Shown here piece after piece: positions 1 through 12,200 of a stretch of DNA of 13,295 nucleotides. The stretch is taken from positions 1 through 13,295 of the forward strand of contig JAAGZO010000333.1 of assembly GCA_024206195.1 (NCBI GenBank). The letters run 5' to 3'. The translations under genes and the position numbers were made by a program. The notes under the pieces are model-generated. The model made no database searches and was not told the DNA's origin. It saw nothing but the letters and a program-made list of their open reading frames with translations. This DNA comes from a bacterium (lineage in GTDB: Archaea > Nanoarchaeota > Nanoarchaeia > Woesearchaeales > UBA10216). Within the stretch, counting starts at the first letter, position 1. Each line of letters opens with the position of its first letter.

Positions 1-20
1 ATCCCCAATCCCCAATCCCC
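1..20. repeat. Telomere-like C-rich heptamers (CCCCAAT)
   Basis: The window opens with three C4 blocks at exact 7-nt spacing, CCCCAAT twice and then CCCCTAAT. The C-rich strand reads 5'-to-3' inward from base 1, which is the orientation of a ciliate chromosome end. No similar G/C-rich repeat occurs elsewhere. Only about 2.7 units are present, so a chance or internal repeat is not excluded. Confidence 0.6.
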
Positions 21-40
21 TAATTTAATCAATTAAAGTT

Positions 41-124
41 ATTACATTATAATATTATAATAATTTATAACAATATTATAATAATTATAATAATATTATA
101 ATAATATAATAATATTATAAATAT
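41..124. repeat. AT-only simple repeat (TAATAT / ATTATAATA)
   Basis: About 84 nearly pure A/T bases made of ATTATAATA and TAATAT units with short phase shifts. It is typical of AT-rich subtelomeric or intergenic spacer. It lies downstream of the gene's stop, between the telomere-like repeat and the probable 3' UTR. Confidence 0.8.
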
Positions 125-221
125 GAAAAACAAAACAAAGACAATTATAACTATACTTAGTCTATACTTCAAAATAAAATTAAAAAGTTTAACATATTAT
201 AAAATCATAGAATTTTGAAAT
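125..221 (-). other. Probable 3' UTR / downstream flank
   Basis: Minus-strand sequence after the TAA stop. It is AT-rich, with no canonical AATAAA and no RNA gene or reading frame of note. Missing canonical poly(A) signals and very short 3' regions are common in ciliate macronuclear genes. The transcript end cannot be placed. Confidence 0.4.
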
Positions 222-3200
222 TTATACTTTCTTAGATTTTTTACTCTCTATTTCTTCTATGCTGAATCCAGAAATGTCATCACACTCAATTTCAGGGATG
301 TCATCAGGTCTCTCAGTCATTAAATGGTCTGTGGTTCTTATGGTAATTAACTTTGGAGTCTCTACAGGTTCTTCAATAGTTGGTAGGAAATCAAGTGGCC
401 CCGTTTTAAATTTATCATCTTGTAATCTTTCACCACCTTTTAGATTGAATTCAAGTTGACCGTGCATCATGTACTCATGAGACTCAGTTCTTCTGTTTAT
501 CTTCATTTGTAAGATCTTCTCAGAGTTAAAGTCTGAAGCCTTGCAGCCTTCTGATCCCTTTCCACTTGAAAATCCGTCATCCTTGTGTGAGTCATGATCA
601 AGATTAAAGGCAATTATCTTGAAATCTTGTTCATTATTTTCTCCTAATCCAGTGATCTTTCTTGCAGGGCTTACTGGACTATCTGGCATAGGAAGACTCT
701 TATCTTCAGTATTTCTTCTAGTTGGATGAATCGAGGGACTTTGAGTTTCAAGAGTTTTAAGTGTAGAACTTCTTTCTTCCCCTTGTGCTTTTCGGCAGCA
801 TTTATACCAGATTAACACGATAGCACCAATTATAAGTAAGATGAAAACAGAGACACCGACACCGATTCCAGCTTTCTGGCCAACAGTAAGGGTTGGTATT
901 CCTTTGATGATCGATGAAGTGGGATCTTTAGTAGAAGTTTTTGCACTGCCTCCATATTTCTCATGATAAAGTTGGTAGTTGAAGTTCTTGAAGTAATCCT
1001 TATTAGTTTCATCGAAGTTTATTACCTTAATAGTAGGTTTAGATTGTTGAGTATTATTGTTATTGTTTGTTGTTCCTGTAGTTGCTGTACTGTTTGTATA
1101 GGCTGTAGTGGGTGCAGTGGGTGTAGTGCTGCCTTGATTTACAGGTTTAGGTTTAGTAGTAATCTGATATTTCAAATCAATTGGTGGCGCATAGAAAGTG
1201 AGCTTTCCGCTATTAATGTCTTTAACAAGAGTTGTTACAGCTTGATTCAAGTCCAGTTTCTTGTGACTTGCATTTGGTGTTTTGATTTTAGGATCAGTCT
1301 GAAGGATGTGAAGAAGCAGAATAACTGAACCAGTACTGACATTGGTTATCTTAATCTGGTGGGGGGGAATTCCTAAAGTCGCCGCGATGTTGTAAATTAA
1401 GTCATTCTGATAGCTAGGATTACTGAAAAATTCATCTACACTACTGGCAAGTCTTAAAGACAATTGAATTGACTCAATGATCACGATTTCCAGTTTGCAA
1501 TTTATCTCGTTACTCAAGTAGAACTGAAGAGTATTGGTTACCATTGTCCAGGAGTTAGCACCGCAAGTAGTTAATGGAGTAGGAGAGTTTTGATTTTGAG
1601 TAGTGGGTGCTACTTCAGTACCATCTTTGTAGACAATCACAGATTGAGGACTTCCGTACTTTAAGGTGTTGACGCCACCGAGCGGAGAAGTGGTGGGGAA
1701 ACTGAGAACTTCAAAGCTAGTATCATAAGGGTGCCCAGGAAAGGATAATTTGTAGTCTTTCCCCATCTCAATCAACCCAACCAAGTCATTAAAGCCTATT
1801 GAGGTTTTAACTTCATTATCGAAGTTATCAGCGACATTTATAATATGAACAGGGCTCATGTCTATATCAGAGACGCTTGAAAAGTGTATCATTCCGAAAG
1901 GTCTGTCTTTTGCGCAAAGAGTCGCGTTCCACTCGTTCATCTTCTTACAGTTAGTTAGAAGGCTGAAATTAGGTAGAATATCTGAGATAATTTGTTGTTC
2001 ATTTGTGACTGAGGGAGGAAGAGCAGGTGGAGTGACTGGGACTAAGTATTTCTTTATGGCTCCGTTCCATTTAGTATTAACAATGATATTAGAGTTATTC
2101 TGAGTACTGGTAGCTGCCACAAAGCTGGAAACTCTAGTTAAGGCATTGTGATCAGTTCCAAGGTAGCGTAAGAAGTTGTCTTCGATAATATGATCTACTA
2201 TCAAGTTTTTGAAGTCAGTAAGAGATGCGTACTTGGAGTCTGGGTTGGAGTGAAATGCATAAGAGTCAATAGTACATTGGTCTTGCCAGTTGAAGAGTAA
2301 AAGGTCAGTAACCTTAAAGAAGTTCCAAGCAATAATGGGTTTTTTGGGAGCAGTAATACTAGTTGTTTTAGCGAAGGGAACTCCGACTGTTCTACTAGAA
2401 GTAACTGATTGCATTAAACCAATCCTATAAATTTAATATTTTATTTACTGTGTTCCAACTGGATGGCAAACGGGATTTTGGGTATTTTGAGCGGCGATTA
2501 CTGCCTTAGATAGCTCCTTAATGCTTTCTGCCTCTGAGGCATTTTGGATGCTTACTCCAGTCAAGTTTCCAGAAGAAATAATATTCTCCATCTTAATATT
2601 TTGAGCTCTGACATGTACTGCAATTCCTTCTGCACGGTTATTAAATGCGATGAGTTTTCCGCTAAAAGGTTATAGATATTAAAATACCTCTTCATGCAAG
2701 TCTCACTGTCAGTTCTAATGAAAAATCCGACCTTGGAAGCGCTAGCGGTGTTGAATGCTAAACTCGTCAAGTCTGCAGTGCAAGCGTGACCTTCAATGAT
2801 AAACCCGAAGAAGTCACTTCCGACACAAGAAGATCCAGTAACCTTGACATTGGTACAATCAGCCTTATAAGGACAAATAAAGTAGCAGGCATTCATGTCT
2901 TCTTTAATATTGAGATTGGTATCATCTAGTTGCCTATCTAATAGATTCATAACAATGTTATTTGAAATAGTAATGTCCTCAGACTTAAGTATCTCAAATC
3001 CGTATTTCCTTGGCTCAAATACAACAATATCCTCAATAGTTACATTCTTACTATTCCTGATCCTTACTGATGTGTAGGGGTTGTTATGAATAGATACTCC
3101 CTTTACACTTGAAGTTCCAATGCTGTTCTCAAATTGAATTGCGCTGTATTTGGTGTCCTTCTGACTGCAATACTCAACTTCCACATCGTTCAAATCGGTT

Positions 3201-6200
3201 TTTCCTTCATAAATAATTGAATTTAAAGTGTAGTTTGTTGTGTAGATGTTACAACCGAAATTTGCCATTTCTTGACTTCCTTGTATTTTGACGTTTCTAC
3301 TAAGCATTATGACTTGGGCTCTTTCATCTAAATCCTCCCCAGTTGGATTTTGAGAAATTGTGGTTGCAGCTGCAGCTCCATAGTGAACTTTAGCTACTGC
3401 AGTTTTTAAGGTAACCGTTCCTGCAGCAGCGTCGACAGAGTCAATTTCAAGTCTTTCAGTCTCAGTATTGACGAGATTTGTCGGTCCTATGGCGATTATA
3501 TCTCCAGCCTCCCATTTCAAGGCCCCGCTAGGGGCATCTAATGTGATAATAAGGTCACCTACTGCCGTTGGAGATTTAAGTCTAAATTTGTAAGGACTCT
3601 TGTCTTTTCCAAAGATTCTCATGGTTCCGGAGTTCAAAAGTATCTTTTGCGTGAGTTTCATTCCACTCTTAACTGCCAAGTTGGGTGTATACTTGTTTCC
3701 ATTCAAAATAATTGATGAGTTCTGAGTATATCTCTCCGTTGAAGTACCTATTTCTAAGATACCTCCTTCAATATGAATCCAATTAGCTTGAAGTACTACA
3801 TCACCATATTGATTATCTAGTATTAGTTTTCCTCTTATTTTAAGACCATTAAGCTTAGGAGTTGATATATCTAGTACTATACTCATGTCAGATTCTATAA
3901 TAGCAGTTTCATTATCCTTAGGCTTTTTACCACTAGGCCAACTATTATTTTTTGACCACTTCTTTTCTGGCCCAGTAGGCGTAACAGGAGGAGCAGGAGC
4001 AGGTGGTGGTGGGTTACATCCACTGACACATTGAATAGCCTTGATTTTGAGTCGATCATGATTGTCATTTAATGGGTCATACCCATTTATTCTGACATAA
4101 AGCTTCTTTTGGTTTGAACTTAAGGCACCTGTACCATAAGTTACATTATTATTTGTAGTAAGCTTATTAGTGTTAGGGATAATGTCAGAAATTTGAATTG
4201 CCTGTGTGATTTCATCATTGTCCTTATCATAAATCTTAAAGGCATCTCTTCTTTTCCAGAAGGGGAAGGCTAAGTTTAGAGGTAAATCATTTGAGTTCCA
4301 AACAACTGATCTATCAACATATACTTGCTCAAAATCTAATTTGTCTCCCCAATATAATAAATAGCTGTAGCCTGTAACGAAAGGCACAGTCCATGAATGA
4401 TAAGGGTCCCTTCTAGATTTAAAAGGAACTTTTGAGAATAATGAAAGATCTCCTAAGTCTTCATTAGGATGGGGTGGTGATGCTGGGGTTCCAGAATCTT
4501 TACCTTTACCTTTACTCTTTCCGCTTCCATTTCCGTATCCTTTACCTTTACTCTTTCCGCTTCCATTTCCATTACTATTGCCTTTGTGATCTAATATTCT
4601 TAAATTTCCACCTTGACTATTTCCTTTGCCATGTCCATTTCTATTTCCGTTTCCATAGTTTCCATGTCCATTTCCACTTCCATTTCCATGGTTTTCATGT
4701 CCTTTTCCATGTCCGTTTCCAGAGTCATTCCCACCTTGACTATTTCCGTTTCCATGTCCATTTCCATTTCCGTTTCCATGGTTTTCATGTCCTTTACCAT
4801 TACCGCTTCCTTGGTTTTCATGTCCTTTTCCATGTCCATTGTTTCCATGGTTTTCATGTCCTTTTCCATGTCCTTTTCCATGTCCTTTTCCATCATCATC
4901 GTCATCATCTCCTGAAGTTACAGGGTCATCGATAGAATCATTTGCATTCATTCTCCTTATAAACAAGTTTTGACCTCTAATATTCCCTGGTTTTATTCCA
5001 TGAATAGCAACTCTTCTTACTTGTACAGTATTATCACAGATAAGAGCATCTCCATACTTTGTTGGTGCTTGAGTACACTCAGTTCCCTTATTATGTTCCC
5101 ATGTTGGGGTTAACCAAGCTGGATTTGATGTGCCAGTAAGAGTTCCATCTAAATCTCTGTAAATTGCTCTCTTTGGCTCATTCCATATTACTCTTTTTAA
5201 TTCAGTATCATCATAGCTGATTTTCTCGAACTCAATTGTTCTTGCACCAGAGTCACTACCCCAGATTGAATCACAACCTGCACAACTTTGGAAAATCGCT
5301 GAACCAGTATGAGCGAAGCTCTTGAACCTAGCGTCTGAGATGACAAGGTTATCATCCTTAGAAGTGTATATGGCTATTTTAGTGGAAATAATATCAGCGG
5401 TGTTTGAAGACTTTCCTACGATTAAAGTATCAGATAAAGTGGTTTTAACATCTCTTCCATTGGATAAAACTCCAAACCTAATACCATAGTTTCTGTTATC
5501 TGCTGCCTTTGTTCCTCCAATATTAACAGTTCCTAAATTATCAGCTCTTATTCCGACACCTTTGTTTTTATATACAATATTTTCAAGGAGAGAAACTGCT
5601 TGAGAAGTTGAGTTATTGTTGCAAGGAATGGTTTTGGGATTGTAAGCAGGATAAATCCATATACCATGCCAAATATTTGAGTGAGATACATTTTTTGAGA
5701 AGAGTAAATTCGGCATTTGTTGAGGGCAGATATTTATAGAAGAAAGGAATTTAGGGTAGTATAGCCAGAATCCATAAGTAGCTCCAACGGCGTGATTTCC
5801 TACCACAGTATTCAAAGGATTTTGAAGGAAGTAAATAGCAGGCTTTGTGTCAGTCTCCAATAGACTTTTGGTAGGGTTAGCTAACAATCCTAAGTTATCC
5901 TTGATGGTGTTATGAGTCTCACTACCATCTTCCATGAAGTACATATGTCCTTTGACATTGTAGGCTACATTATTCTCAACTCTAAAATTACTAGTTGAGT
6001 GAATAGTCAAAGCTCTATTGTAACTGGTATGAATGGAGCAGCCCTCCACATAAGATCCCGATGAGTTACCCACCAGATGGAAGTTAATAGGATATTTTCC
6101 AAGTAAAAATGCTTGTCCTGCATTTCTTACCTCAATATGTGATAATCTTCCAAAGGTTTGAGAACCGTCTTGACTCGCTACCATTATATGAGCGCCATAT

Positions 6201-9200
6201 TCCTCATTAGCACTATCCTCACCTTCTACAACGATATTTCTTGAAAGAAGACCTACTTCTGCTCTCATGTCTATTTCATCAGTTCCATGAGTTTCTTTAA
6301 CACCGTAATGGGTATGTTGTAAGGCAGTGGCGAGTGTTATAGTGGCTTTTCCGTTACTATTAGCGACTCCTGATATTTCTACTTTTTCTGTGTGAGAGGA
6401 GTCAGATGAGCTCGAAGCTATAACAATCTTTTCTGTTGCTTGCCAATCTACTTCTTTTGCTAAAGTGATTGTGGTAGCTCCAGAATTTGCAGTTGTATCT
6501 AAGTAAGTCCAAACCACATTTCTCTTTTTACCATGTAAATCAAGAGAACCTCCTTTAACTCCTATAACTTTATTTCCAAATATGGGTAAAGTTGGATGAT
6601 CTCTTGTTCCCTTAAGCTTAATCTTTAGATTTTTCTCATATGGCTTGGTTGGACTTCCTGCCCTTAATGCGCCATTGTGAACTAAGATGTTTCTAGCTGA
6701 TAAGTTGATATCCTTTGACTCATCCACAATAAGCGAGCCATTTTGAATGACGATTGTATTCATATCAGCATCTTGATCGAGTAAGACATTTGTATTCTTA
6801 ATAAAAGCGGTTTCTCCGACTTGAGGAATAAACTCTCCTCCCCAGGTTGCAGTTTCTGACCACTTGTCCAAGTATTGGAATTCTTGACCTTTATCAACAC
6901 AGACGTCCCCATATCCAGGAATATAAATTTGAAGTGGATTATTGATGTCGAAGTCATTGTTTCTTGCTGGGGTTTTAGCAGTAATTTTATTAGCTGGCAG
7001 TACAGCGACGTTAGTTGCTGCGACTCCGAAAATATTTACGTTTGGATCTCCTTTAGCATCTAAAGTGAAGGGAGCGGGGTTAATTCCAATTTCAAACTCG
7101 ACAGTAGTTCCACCAAGGGAAGTTCCACTAGAAGGAATAGCTCCTGTCAATGTGATGGTAAGGTCTTTCCTGTAGAGGATTTTATTCCTAACAATAACAG
7201 GTGTTACGCTTGACAAAGTAACATTGTTAGCGTTATCTGAAACTTCAATTTCGCACTCTAATTGATTGTTTGTAGAATCATAAATAAGATTTCCAAACCA
7301 CTTAATCTCAGCTATTCTAACATATTTATTAACCCAGGCAGGATCACCTGTATTTTGGTTAGTCCAAGGCATAATTCTGATTTTCTTGAAGGACTTGTTT
7401 CCAGTTACAGACGATAAATTAATCGAGATACTGTGCCAGGCAAAAGGCATGTATTTAGGAAGATCCATAATCTTGACGAAATTAATACCATCATAACTTC
7501 CTTCTATTATTCCCGAGTCAAAAACATTAGGAGGAGTGTTTTTGTAAAGGAGTATATCTACTCTGCCAAGGAAAATTGAAAATGGCGAAGTAGCAGGGAT
7601 TTGAATACCTAAGAAATCAGTTGTAGTTGTGGTAATTTTAAACTTCCTTTGATTATTTATATTTTCGTCATAAAGTTGTGGGATATTTGAATTTAGGTTC
7701 CCATTCAGACGGTTATACTGAGTCACACCATTTTTTGTGAGGAGATTAATATAATTAGAGAATATGGCTTTATCCTTGAACGCATCATACTCAAGTATTC
7801 TATTTGACTTGAATAGAATAAACTGAGAGCTTGCGTTTATTATATGGACAGGATCTCCGCAAACCTTTATGGTAGTAAAGAAGTTTGAGGTTGTGGGATT
7901 ATCATTGCCTGAATCAAGCGAAAAATGTTTTCCATTTAGATTTGCTCCTACTATTCTAAAGAACTCTCCTCCATTGAATGAAGTATTTAAGAGTTCATTT
8001 AAATTTGCGGCGGAGTTGTTTGCAGGTGCAATTCCTGATATCACTAGAGGTATATTAACAATGAAGAAATTCTGATTAACAGAAGCGAACGGTTTGATGA
8101 ATCCCCTTTGACTCGCGTAAATTCTGATTGTATTTTTCCCAGCAGGTAAACCGCTTATGTTGAAATTACTAGTTGAAGAAGATCCAGTTGGTCCTCCGCC
8201 TACACCTCCCGATTGAGCACTTAAGAAGAACTTATCGTTAACTATTAATTTTTGACTAAGACCTGATGGAACCGTAGGAGTTGTGAAGGTTAATTTAACT
8301 GAAATGGTGAAGCCTGATGGAGAGATGGTGTAAGGTGTTGTTGGAGAAGTAAGGATAGTAGAGTCAATCTTGAGCTCGTTAACCTCGAAATTGAGAGCAT
8401 CGGAAAATTCAAGAGTTTGAGTAAGGGGAATCACATTTCCAAAGTAAAGTAGTTCCATAGGGTAAGATTGATTGAATGGAGTAATACTTTTGATAACGCA
8501 TTGGAAATAATTAGCTGGTGCAGGTGTTACTGGCACTATATTTGATGATAAAAACTCGCATTCAAGAGGAGCAGTTGGAGCGGGTACTCCATCTGTTACT
8601 AGAATTAGGATACGATTCCATGGATGGGCATTTAAGTCTGTAGTTGAAGTTACTATAGTGAGTACTGACCCGTAGTGACTTATTGGAGTAAAATTAACAT
8701 CTGTGATAACTGGATCTTTCCTCTTTAGCTTTACAACTAACATTCCATCGTTTACGTGAGAAGCAGGAAGAGAGGCAGCAGGAGCGTGTTTGGCATAGCC
8801 GTAATCTCCTTGGAATTGAAATAGGACATTGTTGCCATATGATGTAATTTCAGTTACAGTTCCCTTAACTTGTAAAAGAGTTGAGGCAGAGACATTAACG
8901 GTAACTTTTCCCCAAGAAAATTGAAGAGTAGTTGGAATGGAAGAGGGCGCTGAGAAAAGATTAGAGCCATTGATGGTTATTTGGTCATCTACAGCAAAAG
9001 TGTTTCCATTAGAACTATTTAATACTGAATTGATTTCTGGAGTTTTGGTATTTTCATAAGTAAATTTACATCCATTTCCTGATGTTCCAATTTTACAGAC
9101 ACTTTCGTACTGTATCATCTGCTCTATCACCAGTGGAAGTGCTACTCCTACATTATTTGAGTTAGTTAAGGCACTTGTTTTGCACTTAATCTCGGTCTGA

Positions 9201-12200
9201 GTATTTGAAACATACTCACACTTTTTTTTTCCGACGAAGATCACCTGATTTATTTGAGTGGTTAAGAAGTTCTTTCCACCTATTGTAAGTTCAGTTCCAC
9301 CAACAACAGATCCTGAAGTGATGTTGAGGGATGAAATTTCAAAGGTAACTTCAAAATCGGGTTGAGTAGACTCATTAGTTGTAGCATCAAATGTAAAGTG
9401 AATCTTGTAATCACCCATAGGTGCTCCGCCATACTTAATTTTTACAGTATCGTTATTTACGCTAATCACATTCATCTTAATTTGAAAAGCAGGAGTAACT
9501 CCGACTTTAACAATTTTGGCTTTCATTCCACTTAAAGGATAAGCTGTCAGGGCATCAGAAAACTTAATCTCTATAAATTGTTTTTCTCCTGGTGAAACAC
9601 TGTTAGGCGTTACTGTGGCAATTGTAGGAGGTCCTGTTGGCACGAAAGTAAAAGCATTTGCCATAGTAACAGTGGCGCAGACTGTATTAGGGGTTACACT
9701 TATGTCAAGAATATTAATCAAAACATCACCACCTGTACCTTGATTTCCAACTTCCAAAGCAATCTGAGTAGGTGTAATGGTATTAATTATTGCAGGTTCC
9801 CCTCCAATTGTAACTTGGAGGCTAGTAGCATTAGTTGAAGGGAAATTTGTTCCAGTAATAGCAACTGAGTCACCTGTTCCTCCTTGATTAGGATTAATAG
9901 CAGTCGCAGTAAAGTTTAACTGTATTGTCGATGGTGGAAGAATCTCAAGGAAACCGAGATTTGACAACACAGTAATTATGGGGCAGCCGGTGGGATGAGA
10001 AGAGAAACTGCATTCTACACTTCCTGGTAGAAGTGGTGGTTGACAACTTAAATTTCCAACAGCAATTGAATTAATCACAATTGGAGAAGGTGGAGTTCCG
10101 TTATTAAAGGATAGTGTTATTAGGTTAATGGCGCTATTATAAATGGCTCCAGACACTGAAGGAACAACATTTGCAGGAATAAAAGTAAAATCGCATACGC
10201 CAAACTTACAGGCAGCCCATTTATCTTTAGACTTCACTCTTACTTGTAACTTGGGACCTAAAGTTAAATAAATTGATTACTTTGCATAAATAAAAAATCT
10301 ACAGGAATGGGATAGAAGAATTGGACTTTAGGATCAAAAGGAATTTGATAGCTTGCTGTCACTGACATAGGTTGACCTGGTGTATCTAAAGCTCCTCCTG
10401 ATAAGCCACTGGCATTAACTCCCACGCTAACTCTTCTCTAAAAAATTATATTTTTATTACATTTAGTTTGAATCTCAAGTGTAGAACTATTGAGTCACCA
10501 CCATCAGTTTCGAGTCTAACTTCCACATTTCTATCATAGAAAGAGGTAGTTCCCGATTGATTAATAATACTTAAGATGTCGGTTTGTGTGGCAGTTGCAC
10601 TTATATTTGCTATTTGTGTTAAGTTCCAGCCAGTTGCCGGGAGATTATCATGATCAGTAAGATTAAGCAAATAGGTACCTCCAAGTAGTTTTGAGCGAGC
10701 TTGTATTTTAGCGGCAGAAAATAGAGGTGATGATCCCTGGTTAAAGTTGCAAGCAATATATTGATCTTCAGTACCTACAGGTGCATCCACTAAGAATAAA
10801 AAGGCCCATCCTAAAGAAGTTCCACTTGAAGACGTATTTAAAGCGGTCCTGAAATTCATATCTCCGAAGTTAGTGGTTGAGTATGAGCTATCATCTTCGC
10901 TTCCTGTAATATATGTTGGATTTCCACTTAAAAGAAGCCAAGGAACCTTTCGGACTATTAGTTTGCTTTGACCACTTGCGCTTGCGAGTTTTGTTCTAAA
11001 AACGCTTGCACTGGTTGTAACGTCAAATGATTGATCACTTCCCGAGGAACCACATGATAATGTATAGGTTCCTGTAGCGGGTTGAACATGGAAAGCATAC
11101 AACTCTCTGTATAATGTGGCATCTGGTTTAATTATTGCTTTCCAATACTCTGGTATCTTATTGGCAGCATTATCTGGATTGGGGTTTGCTACGTCATCTT
11201 GCTCAATCTCCACTCCAAGTCCGAAATGATTTTCTCCTTGATTACTAGAGTGGTAAATTTCAAGGAAGTAAAAGTTATCTTTGACTAAATCAGAAGAAGT
11301 GTAAGCAGATCTGACATTAGTCAAGTTTGTGACAAAATCATCTTTGGCGGTAGATCCACTGAAGGTGAAGGTAAGTAAGGCAGGAGTAGTTTTAGTTTCG
11401 TTTATCCACAAAATCACTTCAATTGGCCCTGAGGTGGTAACGTAAAATCTAATCTTCCCATTCCACAGGGCTTTGAAGTTTCCTGAAATATACTGCCCCT
11501 CTTTAGTAGCTGTTGGTTTCCTTACTTCAGTCATAGTTTCCAGTAAAACTTCGTCAGTAAGAACAGGTGCTGATGCTGTAATTTTTGCCTTTAAGTTAGC
11601 TACAGTTGCGGATGTTAGCGTGTAGACTTGTCTTCTGAGTCCAGGATTGGTCTTGATATTTGTAGCGGCTATATTTTCACTGGCCTGAACTGGGGTGGTC
11701 GTACATTTAATTTCTGTGCTAGTTGCTGAGGTAACTGTGCAAGAGGTATTGTTGATGAAGGCTACGTTGTCTTTTACTGCTCCAGCAAAGCCTTTTCCTG
11801 TAATGGTAATCTCTTTTCCTCCGTAAATCAAAGCATCTCCTTCTGGAATACTAATACCTTTATCTACTGAGGTAATAATAGGAGTAGATTTAAACGCATA
11901 ACTTTGGATTGGGTTGCTAAGAGCTACATCCACTTCCTCTTTGAAGAAAAAGTTATCATAATAAGGTAAACCTTCATTATATTCAAAGCGGAAAGATGAT
12001 AAAGTATCAGGAAAGTTGTTTCCTGTTTCGCAATTATAAAGGAAAAAGTCAGTACTAGAAGATAAAGGGGATCCAGGTTGTGTGTAAAAGCAGTTGAATA
12101 GTGTTCCAATCTAAAGTTTAAAAATAATTTTTTACAAGTATTCTCTCAATATTATTTGGAATTAACTCAAGGGTATTGATACCAATTGCGAATACTGCAT

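Noticed and set aside
963..1328. Plus-strand open frame of 121 codons
   Set aside because: It lies opposite the conserved membrane-proximal coding sequence and has no start context, domain or signal. It is a shadow of the antisense gene.
4597..4617. Possible extra 21-nt in-frame intron (GTGGAAAT...ATATTAG) inside the Gly-rich linker
   Set aside because: All eight supported introns start GTA and this starts GTG. It has no in-frame stop and the frame is open without splicing. RNA reads lacking these 21 bases would revive it.
4474..4935. Plus-strand open frame rich in Phe/His/Leu, and overlapping open frames on both strands near 4600-4915
   Set aside because: They arise from the 6-nt periodic Gly-rich coding repeat of the real minus-strand gene, which leaves other frames stop-free. 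Their translations are meaningless repeats.
2561..10237. Prokaryotic origin, because the long uninterrupted frame resembles large bacterial TIG adhesins
   Set aside because: The frame is flanked by spliceosomal-type tiny introns that restore conserved protein sequence, and the G8-PbH1 duplication is fibrocystin-like. No ribosome binding sites are seen.
11924..12109. Separate small minus-strand gene starting MEHYSTAF
   Set aside because: It is the exon 4/5 junction read in the wrong frame. Removing intron 4 gives a continuous in-frame protein here.
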